DNA from: Adiantum capillus-veneris
Taxonomy: Eukaryota > Streptophyta > Polypodiopsida > Polypodiales > Pteridaceae
Length of the DNA stretch: 64,000 nucleotides
NCBI GenBank assembly: GCA_014529385.2
Contig: CM043967.1
Location: 83,520,278 to 83,584,277, forward strand
Reading direction: 5' to 3'
Under the pieces are notes generated by a model. That model worked only from the letters and a program-made list of their open reading frames with translations. It searched no databases and was not told the origin of the DNA. Numbering within the stretch: the first letter of the stretch is position 1; every line of letters begins with the position of its first letter. Below, piece after piece: positions 22,127 to 31,117 of the stretch. The position numbers were made by a program, and so were the translations under genes.

Positions 22127-23005
22127 TTAGTGTCCTTGAGAATGACCCCCCATCACCTCAATGCTAATGTCACTTTCTTCAGTTACTATTGACTCCTCCT
22201 CTAAAGTGGTTGAAGAGTTACTACTAGAAAATTCATCCATAAAGGTTTCTAGATCCATGTCACGTTGCCAACCTGTCTTGATGTTGTAAAGTATTAGCTT
22301 CCCTTTGGGATCCTTCATTTGGATTATTCTAGTGTCCCAATCTTCCTTGGCTCTCATAGCCATAAGCCAAGGCCTCCCTACAATGATAGGATAGCCCTCC
22401 CCTTTGTGTGGCATGACAAAGATGTCCGCATCTACCTCGGTGTTGAACACCTTTATCCTAACTGCATTTATAACACCAACACATTATTTTCCATTTTGGC
22501 TCGGCATGGTGCCGGACTACTCACCTCTAAACCCAAACGATGCATCATTTTCTCACTCATGATGCATATTTGTGCGCCACCATTGATGTAGATATTGCAG
22601 TCTGGAGATGTGTTGCCCTTTGATGTGAGCATCCATCACTGGTATTATGTTGTCTAGATTCCTCCTAGAGATAGCCCTAGCTATCTTCAGCTTTAGTCAT
22701 CTCATGCTAACCATCTTTGTTCATTGTCTCCTCACCCTAGGTGCTAGGTGGAGTAATTGGCTACAATGTCAATTTTACGTCATGACTTGGATAACTTTTT
22801 GCTAGATTCCCCTTTAGTTTTCATCTTTTCTTCCTTTTGGGAAGATTCACCATTCCTTACGCGCTTTACCCCCATGGCATCTACTCTTTTAAACTTGGTA
22901 TTACCTTTTGCCACTCCCTTGATATCCTCCTCCACTTTATCCTTTCCCTTACTATTCTCACACTGTGCTCATACAATGAGATTTGGGAGCTTCACCCACA
23001 TTCTG

Positions 23006-23008
<3 letters not shown>
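22127..23008 (-). pseudogene. T3 gag C-terminus and protease
   Basis: Minus-strand text from about 23005 has a basic, Lys/Glu-rich gag tail (KDKVEEDIKGVAKG...KKEEKMKTK-like), then IPVMDAHIKGQHISRL and the protease active-site region Y-I-N-G-G-A-Q (near 22580), and finally the GYPIIVGRPWLMAM motif (ORF 22127-22450). T1 has YVDGGAQ at the active site, so the catalytic Asp is Asn here. The 5' part of gag and the 5' LTR are missing; the break lies at the CT array at 23011. Confidence 0.75.

Positions 23009-23010
<2 letters not shown>

Positions 23011-23047
<37 letters not shown>
23011..23047. repeat. (CT)n microsatellite
   Basis: About 36 bp of CT at the truncated 5' edge of T3. Confidence 0.95.
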
Positions 23048-23050
<3 letters not shown>

Positions 23051-23055
23051 GAAGA

Positions 23056-23146
23056 GCTGACAGTTTCAAACTCTTATATGTTTATATAAGAGTTTGAAAC
23101 TCTTATATGTCCATATATATGTTTATATATATGGAGTCAACTGTCA
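23056..23146. repeat. compound inverted repeat (two hairpins inside TGACAG...CTGTCA)
   Basis: A perfect 17-bp stem, GTTTCAAACTCTTATAT (23063-23079) with its complement at 23084-23100 and loop GTTT. A second 10-bp stem, CCATATATAT (23111-23120) with 23125-23134, has the same loop GTTT. Outside both lie TGACAG (about 23057-23062) and CTGTCA (about 23139-23144). This resembles a short foldback element or a rearranged insertion footprint. Confidence 0.8.
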
Positions 23147-23347
23147 ATGGAAATCAATAGTTGTTGACAAGTATGGACAAGAATAAAGAGCTGCAGAAAG
23201 CACAAACCCACACACTACATTAAAAATAGGTGAATATTTGGTCAATGAAGGACCACAGATACCTCCACCAAATAGGAGGATTCCTACGAGAATTCCAAAA
23301 AGGGAGACACTTGGATTCCCTTCTCTAGAGTGATAACGAGAGACAAA

Positions 23348-24639
23348 ATGATCACAAAGATGGCAGACATGCCTCCTCAAGTGAATCTCCCTAATAGACC
23401 AATTTCCAAGAGAACAACCAATCCCTTCAATGAAGAACCTAGCCATAGTATAATGCTTGAAGCGACAGAAGGATTGGGAGAGTCTATGGTTAGACTTGTA
23501 GATAATCGGCGAGTTAGACCATCCCAAATCCAGAAATGTGTAAACAGGAAATACACCGGAGATAAAGATCCAAGAAATCATGTAGCGGCTTTTAGAAGAG
23601 TATTAGAGCAAAGGAAGTTTTGGATTTTTCAACACAATTTGTAGGATTTGGACTAACTCTGGAAGATGACGCGGGTACATGGTTCGACTTAGTAGAAAGA
23701 CGTAATTTTGAGACTCTAGATGAGTTGTTTGAGGAGTTCATCAAAGAATTCTTGTAGAAAGGCATAGCTTACAATACGGTCTCACAATTTCAAAGATTCC
23801 AACAGAAAGAGGGTGAATTAGTATGCAAAGCAGCAGCATGGCTCTAGAGATACATAAAGTTCTGCCGAGTGGTGAACTATCTATGTAAGAACGGTTGATT
23901 TTGTTATTTATCCAAGTAATGAGACATGCGAGTCTTCAAAAGAGTCTGCATATGATAAGGAGCAAGACACTAAACAAAATGATCAAAGAATCTCTTTATT
24001 TGGTGGATAATTGTGAGGAATATAAAGAAAACAATTATAAGAGTCAAGAGAACGACACATCCTCTCAGCATAATGATTCACAAATGAGTGAGTCCATAGC
24101 AAAAACAGTGAAATCTATCGATCAAGAAAAGTTTATCGATGAGATGGTCAACAGGTTAGCTCCTCTTGTAAAGTCTTATCCAGAGGAGCTTAAGTGGTGA
24201 GAAATTGAGGGGAAATGGACAAACCATACAAGGAAAGAGTGTTACTATAACATGGAATATGCTAGGGAGAGGTATCTACAACCTATCCCAGTAGCACCTA
24301 CTTCACCTAGATATGCTATGGAGAATGTGCCAACTCCACTAAGAGTTTCAAGGCCACATCCTATCTTAGGACAATAGCCTCTACGGCCAGGTGTTAGAAT
24401 GCCTATAGACATGAGATACATGCTGATGATAGAAGAATCTAATAAAGTGAGAGTACCAACTACAATGTGTTTTAACAACCAAAGCGGGTACGGCCCTTCA
24501 AAAGCAACAGAAGATGAGAGAAATACATGGAGTGGTGCGGCCTGTACAACCACCACCTTCTGCATTTTGCTTGAAGAAGAAGGTATGAGATGGACAAAAG
24601 GGCATTGAGGTTCATTGTTGTGAATAGAGTCTTAACTAG
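23348..24639 (+). pseudogene. gag-like protein of retroelement G5, left part
   Basis: Plus-strand frames give an N-terminal region (MADMPPQVNLPNRPISKRTT, 23362), then a retrotransposon capsid core: YTGDKDPRNHVAAFRRVLEQ, FGLTLEDDAGTWFDLVERR, LDELFEEFIKEFL, VSQFQRFQQKEGE. Further on is IDQEKFIDEMVNRLAPLVK and a degenerate H-T-R-K-E-C knuckle-like stretch. Several stops break it. The match stops at 24639, where T1 is inserted, and G5 resumes at 41989. No pol was found on either side, so G5 was probably non-autonomous or has lost pol. Confidence 0.7.
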
Positions 24640-26709
24640 TGAGTGGCATAAAATGGTAACCATCTTTTTGCAACATTTTTCAGCCTACTCAACGTCCTCT
24701 TCCTCATATGTGTATATATTTTTCTACGCTATTAAGTTATCTAGAGTAAATTCCCCCTCTTCGTTTAACCTTTGTGGTGACACATACATTGTACTCTTCC
24801 CAAAAATTTCACCTTAGTCATATATTTATATTACCCCCCTTTTCTTTTTTTCTTTGTAAATAAAAGTAAGCATACAATAACCAACTATCTAACCCCAAAC
24901 TTTCTTACCTCTTGTGAATTAGTAGTAGAAAACTAATATATCCATCTTCCATCCCATATAGATACATTACCATGGAAAATCAACTCTCCACTTGTCTTTA
25001 CCAAAGATTATGGTCCATCTCTACAAGTCTTCTATGCCCCCTACATAGGTGGCCTAATATCTCTTAAGAATATACATATAGTTTTTCTCCTTTCAAAAAG
25101 ACTCAAATTGTATATTATTTTCACAAGAAAATAATATTGGGCCCTCCTCTATTTGTTTAAGCAACATACCCTTTTGAAAAAGCATGATTCCCCTTGGATG
25201 CATACAAGCAAAGGGCCCATACAAGAGACTTGGAAGCAAAAGGTTCCCTAGCCTAGTGTGGACCTTCCAAACTGAATTCCTTGGTGCATGGGCATGAAGA
25301 ATAGTCCAAATTCATATCAAACATGTTGAGAAGGTCAAATTTTCCTTTTGAAGCATATCATTCGGAGCTACATGTAAAAAGTTATGGTCAAAATAGTGTA
25401 AATCTGTCAGATTCGCAGCAAAAGGGAATTGTAAATCAAGTAAATCAAGAGGGTGAGATCTTATTTTTCCCCTACTCATCTTCTAGAAGAGAAATGAGTG
25501 TTCAAGGTCACTTGCATGTGATGGGACCAACCTAAAGATGCTTTGTAAATGCCAAGACAAACAAGTTGAGATACCCCGCAGGAGCCACCCGTAGGGCCTC
25601 ATGGTGGGGCCCACCTACATTACGCACCCCTATGGAGCCTTGACGGTCTAAAATGATATTTTTGGTGAAAAAATAGTCTCTTTTATGTCCAATATTCAAT
25701 GAGTGGTCAAAGGACACTTAATTAGGGCTAATCACTCACCCTAATTAAGTGTAGCATAATCCCACTCCTACACAACTATAAATAGCCCCCCTTGGAGAGA
25801 CTCAATGACACACACCTATATTTTCAACTTCATGTTGTTCTTGATCAATAGTAGAGAAACCCCCAACTCTCCCTCTTTCACATCCTTCCTCCTAACCCTC
25901 CTCTTTGGAGGAAGTGCAACTCTATCCTCCACTCTTTCTATTCTAGAATCTTGTACTCCATCAACCCAATAAATCATTGTAGCACCTCAATAACTTGTAA
26001 ATACATCATGATCTCTCTCATGGTTATGTTAATGATCATTAAATCATCTTCAAACAATCAAGTGTCGCAATTCGTGATGGTTAGCCAGCGTCTGTCTACC
26101 CCTTAATTAAAAGGTGTGCTAGAAATCAAGTAAGTGTTCTACTCTCAATTTACCATTGGTTTGTTTCTCCACACTTATTCAACTAGTGTAAAGAAAATTC
26201 TCACTCCAACTCTCTTTTGCTTCAGTACATATGCATGTGGCTACCTCTCATGGTGATTTTATTTGTCACGGCATTGCATAGATGGAGATGAGCTCTCTAT
26301 GCAAAGTGTGTTAGTTCGATGTAGGTGATTCTCTTGTGTGTTTGAGAGGCAGTTCTTGTGCGCATGATTTTTTGATGAGTGCTTGAGAGAGGAGGAGTTT
26401 GGATGTATCATGGGTATTCTTATGGGGATAAGGTGAATGCTATTCCACAAATTGCATATTACATTTGATGCACGGCATTGGGTTGCATAATCGTTGATGG
26501 TGTCAAGTGTCCAAAGTGTACATAGAGTAAGGGTTCTCAAAGTGTGTTGCTTGAGTGGGTGAGTGCAAATGTTATTTTGATTGTTTTCCTTCTCCACTCC
26601 CAAAAGAAGGTGGTGCCCCAAGTAGTGTGCGTACCTCTTTACGAACATTTTGTGAGGGTAGGCCCATTGGTTTGGATTTAGAGGCCCCATTTCAAAAAGC
26701 TCGCCCTCA
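24640..26709 (+). mobile_element. T1 5' LTR (2070 bp)
   Basis: TG...CA ends, TATAAATA at 25777-25784 and AATAAA at 25968-25973. A 14-bp inverted repeat lies 25 bp upstream of the TATA box. ORFs inside it (for example 25323-25535 and 26259-26786 on the minus strand) recur in the 3' LTR but look like chance readings. Confidence 0.9.
25714..25784 (+). promoter_or_regulatory. T1 LTR core promoter with palindrome
   Basis: A perfect inverted repeat ACACTTAATTAGGG (25714-25727) / complement (25739-25752) with an 11-nt spacer is followed by TATAAATA at 25777-25784. It is identical in the 3' LTR (40993-41031; TATA 41056-41063). Position and conservation suggest a regulator-binding site or hairpin that controls transcription start. 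Confidence 0.6.
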
Positions 26710-26714
26710 TAAAG

Positions 26715-26728
26715 TGGTACCCCCACGG
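26715..26728 (+). promoter_or_regulatory. T1 primer-binding site
   Basis: TGGTACCCCCACGG begins 5 nt after the LTR end. It is not the initiator-Met site (TGGTATCAGAGC) of the copia elements here. T2 has TGGTGCCCCCAAGG at the same place. The matching tRNA was not identified. Confidence 0.6.
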
Positions 26729-26766
26729 AGGAACATATTTCCAAGTTACCTTCAAATTTTTTAGTG

Positions 26767-26979
26767 ATGAACAATGGAGTTCCCATCTATCCATTTCATT
26801 TTGCACAACACATTAGAGTAAATCTTCACGTAGATAGAAAAGTCTTTTTTCAGCAACACATTGTTTTTATGTTTGGTGCAGAAAGACTTAGAGAAATACT
26901 GGCATCACCCAATCCAATTATACTTCCAATCATCAATTATGAAACTTATTTTGATGTTCACATTTTCATTTTGTTTTAA
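26767..26979 (+). CDS. small ORF s1 of T1 (70 codons), first copy
   Basis: Runs from ATG at 26767, 57 bp after the LTR, to a stop. Its protein is mixed hydrophobic and basic, without signal peptide or Cys motif, and ends in an aromatic-rich strand (V-H-I-F-I-L-F). It aligns over its whole length with the ORF at 27063-27275 and with 35670-35882 in T2. Shared features are FGA/S, L-x-E-I, S-x-x-P-x-ILP, Y, V-x-IFI and the C-terminal position. It lies between primer site and gag, where Ogre-type Tat elements have an extra ORF. Function unknown. Conservation across two divergent elements argues for real coding. Confidence 0.65.
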   Translation: MNNGVPIYPFHFAQHIRVNLHVDRKVFFQQHIVFMFGAERLREILASPNPIILPIINYETYFDVHIFILF

Positions 26980-27062
26980 AGGCAGGAACAAGGAGTGGTG
27001 AAGGGGTGCTCAAGGACCATATGAAGGAACGAGGTCTTCAAACCAACAACGAGGAGTAGCAC

Positions 27063-27275
27063 ATGAATCACGATCAAAACAATGAACCTTTTAAGCCTAT
27101 TGCTCGGCAATCCATTCATATAATCATTGCAACTAAGTTTAGGTTTCAATCTATCATAAGGAGGATATTTGGATCCACTCGCCTCAATGAAATCAATGCT
27201 TCAATTAATCCATTTATTCTACCTATGATAAAGTACGAATTAACAATGGATGTGTACATCTTCATTTTAATGTAA
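27063..27275 (+). CDS. small ORF s2 of T1 (70 codons), diverged second copy
   Basis: ATG at 27063, stop at 27275. It reads R-F-Q-S-I-I-R-R-I-FGS, L-N-E-I, S-I-N-P-F-ILP, K-Y and VYIFILM. It aligns with s1 without long gaps although only about a third to half of the residues agree by eye. The N-terminal third differs (NHDQNNEPFKPIARQS). It looks like an old tandem duplication of s1 within the element, kept open. It ends 87 bp before the gag ATG. Confidence 0.6.
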   Translation: MNHDQNNEPFKPIARQSIHIIIATKFRFQSIIRRIFGSTRLNEINASINPFILPMIKYELTMDVYIFILM

Positions 27276-27361
27276 TCAGATTTATAGTGTCAACAATCTT
27301 GTGCGGCCCGAAAGAGAAAAGTTTCTTTATAAAAAATAAAAAATCAAAAAGTCTAAACAAA

Positions 27362-30300
27362 ATGTCAAGTTCTTTTCCCACGTTTTATGCAAGAAGTGGG
27401 GAAGATGCGCAAGAGTTTCTTGACAACTTGGAGATGGCACGTCTCATATCCGGGAGAGATGAAGAGGAAGTAAAGATACGAGCCTTCCCGTTGGTTCTAA
27501 AAGTAGAAGCTAAAGCATGGTATGAGACCTTGCAACCCCAAATCAAGTCCAACTGGGAGAGACTGCGAGCAAGCTTCCTCTCCAAGTTCAGGCAAGGTGA
27601 TACTTCTGAAGGACTATGGAAATGTCTTATTGGACATAAGCAGGTATCACTTGAAGACTATCCCTCTTATGAAGCAACCTTTGTCAATCTTTGGGGTAGG
27701 TGGGAGGCTACATTAGAAAATCATGGTGGTGCACCTAACTTTCTAAAAAAAAAGAGATTCATGGTTGGCTTGTATCCACTTTTAAAGGCTAAAGTAGAGC
27801 TAAAACTCCCATCCACCTTCGAAGAAGCACGTGAGGTAGCCATCATCAAGTTTAGAAAACTACACTTCCAAGTACATAGAGCAAGGGGTTTGAATGAAGT
27901 GAGTGAGAGGGAGTCTTCACAAACCATGGAAGCACCAATTAGGGCCCCTCTTGCACAATCTTCACAAATAGGAGATAACTCTCAACAAGAGGTTTTACAA
28001 AGGCTAACACAACAGCTTGAGAACCTCACTCTGAATCTAGTACAGGTCCTACCTCAACAACGACAACCAAGAGAAGGGAATTTTAATCAACGAAGACAAG
28101 CTCAAGAGTTGCGATGTTGGAATTGCAATGAAATGGGCCATGGAATGTACAATTGTCCACATCCAAGGCGACTTCTGGGAGACATATACCCCCCTAGACT
28201 GCCTCCTCTCACTATGCAGCAAGAACTAGCTCAAGGCCCACAAATCCTTCGTCGACCACCACCACCAGCAAATATACCTCCCGTCCCACATGAGGAGGAA
28301 GAAAGAGGAGTCAACATCATCAAGCTAGAAGAGGTAATGGATGAGCATACTCTAAACTTTGATGTTATGGCCGCAGAAAAACGCACAAGAGCACATGATA
28401 AGGATGAAGACATGAGAAGTGAAGGAACAAATTCAGCTAGAAGGGATAAGAAAAATAAGTCAAAGATGGAAGAAGCTGAAAGTAGCAGGAAGAAAAGATC
28501 AAGGCGAAGGGAAATTGGTATCAACGACTTCCCATTGGGAAAGGAGCTAGAGCCCTACAACATCCTGGAGGATTTACAAACCCAAAAGCCAAACATTTCA
28601 TGGCCTCAACTTCTACACCTATCAGCCAAAGTAAGAAGGCAATGGCCAAAGTTGGTAAGTACAAGAATTCCAAAAAAGAAAGTAAATCTTTCCATTAAGG
28701 TTGTGGCCTCAAAGCTACAAAAAGATGTGGAACCCATTGTGGATGCTTACATAAGGGGTAAAAAGGTGTCTAATGTATATGTTGATGGTGGAGCTCAAAT
28801 GTGTGTGATCACGGAAAAATCAATGAACACATTAGGGCTTGAAATTACAAAGTCCTCTAATTGTCAAGCTAGGCTAGCCAACAACTCAAGTGTGAAGTGT
28901 TTGGGGATCATTGAAAATGTAAAAGTCTTTGTATGTAACATAGATGCACGAGTGGATATGTATGTCATGCCAGCTAAGGGGGAGGGCTATCCCATCATCC
29001 TAGGGAGGCCTTGGCTCATTGCTGTGAATGCAGATCAAAAATGGGGAAGTGGTCATTTAATTCTTAAGAAGGGTCAACCGGTGGTGTATGATTGGCGAGA
29101 AGGAAAGCAACTAGATATCAACTATGAAACCACGGCATATGAAGAGAGCGAGGAGGAGAGTCCTTACTCAAGTGATGAGGAAGCATCAACCAGTGCATCA
29201 ACCAGTGAAGAGGAGTCTCCTTTGGAGGTAATGGGAATTGTATTCAACGCCAACACCCAAGATGTTTCTGTAGAAGAAAAGCCAACAGACAATCACACAC
29301 GAGGGGATGAAAGATGCCACCACCTTGAAGAAGGATTTGAGAAGACGCTTGCAAAAGATCTTACTTGTGAGGAGAAGAGGTCCTACATCAATATGTTAAG
29401 GAGGTATCCCAATTTGTTTATCACTGACTACTCACAAATAAGAGGTGTAGATGTAATAGAGCATCGAATTGAATTGAAACCAGGGACCAAACCCGTGGCT
29501 CAAAAGTTAAGGCGACTAGGATCTGTGCAACAAAAGGCTCTCCTACAAGAAGTGAATCGACTCTTGAAGGCTAGCTTCATCTATCCAGTATCCAACTCTG
29601 AATGGGTATCACCTATTGTAGTCACTCCCAGGAAGAATGGTAAGTGGAGGGTCTGCGTGGATTACAAACCCCTCAACGCTGCGACAAAGAGGGACCACTT
29701 CCCTCTCCCTTTCCAAGATGAAATTTTGAATGAAGTAGCAGGTCACGAATGCTACACTGTGTGTGATGGGTGTTCAGGATATTTTCAAATTAGAATAGCA
29801 GAAGAGGACCAACCAAAAACCACCTTCATCACACCTTGGGGATGTTTTGCATTCAGAGTAATGCCTTTTGGGCTCCCCAATGCTCCTAGCACCTTCATGA
29901 GATTCACAATATTTGTATTTCAGCCATTCTTTGTAAAATCTATAAGAGTCTTTATGGACGATTTCTGTATTTATAGTTGTAGATCACTTCACTGCCAAAA
30001 CGTTGAAGAGGGGCTTAAGAGGCTCCATCAATTTGGGGGACAACTCAACCCAGAGAAGTGTCATATCGGTGAATCTCAGGTGGTTTTGCTAGGCCATGTG
30101 GTTTCTTCACAAGGAATTCAAGTGGATCCCTCTAAAGTAGAGGCCCTTTTGTCATTATCTCCACCAACAACAACCAAGGAGCTAATGACCTTCAACCACA
30201 AAGTGAGGTACATGTCTCGCTTCATCCATCTCCTAGCAGAAGCCATCGCCCCTTTGCATAGGTTGGCAAGCCAATCTACATTTGAATGGGGGAGGGAACA

Positions 30301-31000
30301 TGCAAAATGTTTTGAGGAAGTGAAGGGCATTCTTAGCTCTCTCCCAATCCTAATGCCACCAGATCCAAAGGAGACCTACTATGTCACTCCAAGTGTAGGT
30401 TTCGAAGCAATTGGTGTTATTTTGATGCAAAAAGATCCTAAAACATCATACATGAGGCCGATCTATTTTGCAAGCAAGGTGATGACTCCGGCCGAGAAGA
30501 GATACACTGAAATGGAGAAAGTGGTCTTTGCAATCTTGTTTGCGGTAAGGAAGTTTCGACCATATCTTCTCCCTGTGCCATTTGTTTTTCTCACCTTAGA
30601 GCACAATCTACCATATGTAGTACAACACATGAGCCTCTCATCTAGAATAGCAAAGTGGGTGCTTGAACTCCAAGAATTTGAATACACTTTCCTTGTAGAA
30701 GATAGCACAAGAGCAGGACTTGCAGACATTCTCACCTACAAAGTGAGAGAAAGGGAAGGATCACGACTACAAAGAGAGGAAGGCTCAAAACAGTTCAAAG
30801 TGAAGGAGATTGATAATGCTCATACTTTATGCTTTGACGGAGCTTATCAATGCCAACAAGACAAAGCAGCAGGGGGGATCATCATTTTAAACCCACAAAA
30901 GGAGGTAATGGTTAGAAAAGGTATCACTCTACCCAATGTTCACTCTAACACTGAGGCTGAGTATGCTGCTCTAACCCTTGGGTTAGAAGAATGCAAATAA
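27362..31000 (+). CDS. gag-pol: T1 Gag-Pol, N-terminal part: gag, protease, RT, RNase H, start of second RNase H
   Basis: The start ATG at 27362 gives MSSSFPTFYARSGEDAQEFL, which matches the T2 gag start (MASVSFPKFSG). In order: capsid (AKAWYETLQPQIKSNWERLR), CCHC knuckle CWNCNEMGHGMYNC (residues 252-265), protease YVDGGAQ (Asp about 475; DGG in place of DTG/DSG) and GYPIILGRPWL, RT with VCDGCSGYFQI (Asp about 802), PFGLPNAP and FMDDF (about 866-867), a first RNase H lacking the usual first Asp and with L-E-H for T-D-H, then a second RNase H starting LCFDGAY (Asp at 30836) with N-T-E-A-E-Y. The frame ends at TAA 30998-31000 within that domain, then continues in the same frame. Confidence 0.92.
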   Translation: MSSSFPTFYARSGEDAQEFLDNLEMARLISGRDEEEVKIRAFPLVLKVEAKAWYETLQPQIKSNWERLRASFLSKFRQGDTSEGLWKCLIGHKQVSLEDYPSYEATFVNLWGRWEATLENHGGAPNFLKKKRFMVGLYPLLKAKVELKLPSTFEEAREVAIIKFRKLHFQVHRARGLNEVSERESSQTMEAPIRAPLAQSSQIGDNSQQEVLQRLTQQLENLTLNLVQVLPQQRQPREGNFNQRRQAQELRCWNCNEMGHGMYNCPHPRRLLGDIYPPRLPPLTMQQELAQGPQILRRPPPPANIPPVPHEEEERGVNIIKLEEVMDEHTLNFDVMAAEKRTRAHDKDEDMRSEGTNSARRDKKNKSKMEEAESSRKKRSRRREIGINDFPLGKELEPYNILEDLQTQKPNISWPQLLHLSAKVRRQWPKLVSTRIPKKKVNLSIKVVASKLQKDVEPIVDAYIRGKKVSNVYVDGGAQMCVITEKSMNTLGLEITKSSNCQARLANNSSVKCLGIIENVKVFVCNIDARVDMYVMPAKGEGYPIILGRPWLIAVNADQKWGSGHLILKKGQPVVYDWREGKQLDINYETTAYEESEEESPYSSDEEASTSASTSEEESPLEVMGIVFNANTQDVSVEEKPTDNHTRGDERCHHLEEGFEKTLAKDLTCEEKRSYINMLRRYPNLFITDYSQIRGVDVIEHRIELKPGTKPVAQKLRRLGSVQQKALLQEVNRLLKASFIYPVSNSEWVSPIVVTPRKNGKWRVCVDYKPLNAATKRDHFPLPFQDEILNEVAGHECYTVCDGCSGYFQIRIAEEDQPKTTFITPWGCFAFRVMPFGLPNAPSTFMRFTIFVFQPFFVKSIRVFMDDFCIYSCRSLHCQNVEEGLKRLHQFGGQLNPEKCHIGESQVVLLGHVVSSQGIQVDPSKVEALLSLSPPTTTKELMTFNHKVRYMSRFIHLLAEAIAPLHRLASQSTFEWGREHAKCFEEVKGILSSLPILMPPDPKETYYVTPSVGFEAIGVILMQKDPKTSYMRPIYFASKVMTPAEKRYTEMEKVVFAILFAVRKFRPYLLPVPFVFLTLEHNLPYVVQHMSLSSRIAKWVLELQEFEYTFLVEDSTRAGLADILTYKVREREGSRLQREEGSKQFKVKEIDNAHTLCFDGAYQCQQDKAAGGIIILNPQKEVMVRKGITLPNVHSNTEAEYAALTLGLEECK

Positions 31001-31117
31001 TTAGGCATACAAAGACTTATTATAAAAGGTGATTCTTTGCTAGTGGTTAGGCAAATCCAAGGAACTTGGAGGTGCAAGAATCGTACATTGTTTGAGTAGC
31101 TTAGTAGTGTAAGAGCT

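Noticed and set aside
25323-26786. ORFs inside the T1 LTR (70 aa plus strand, 175 and 61 aa minus strand), seen again in the 3' LTR
   Set aside because: They recur only because the LTRs are recent copies; one differs in length between copies and none shows a domain.
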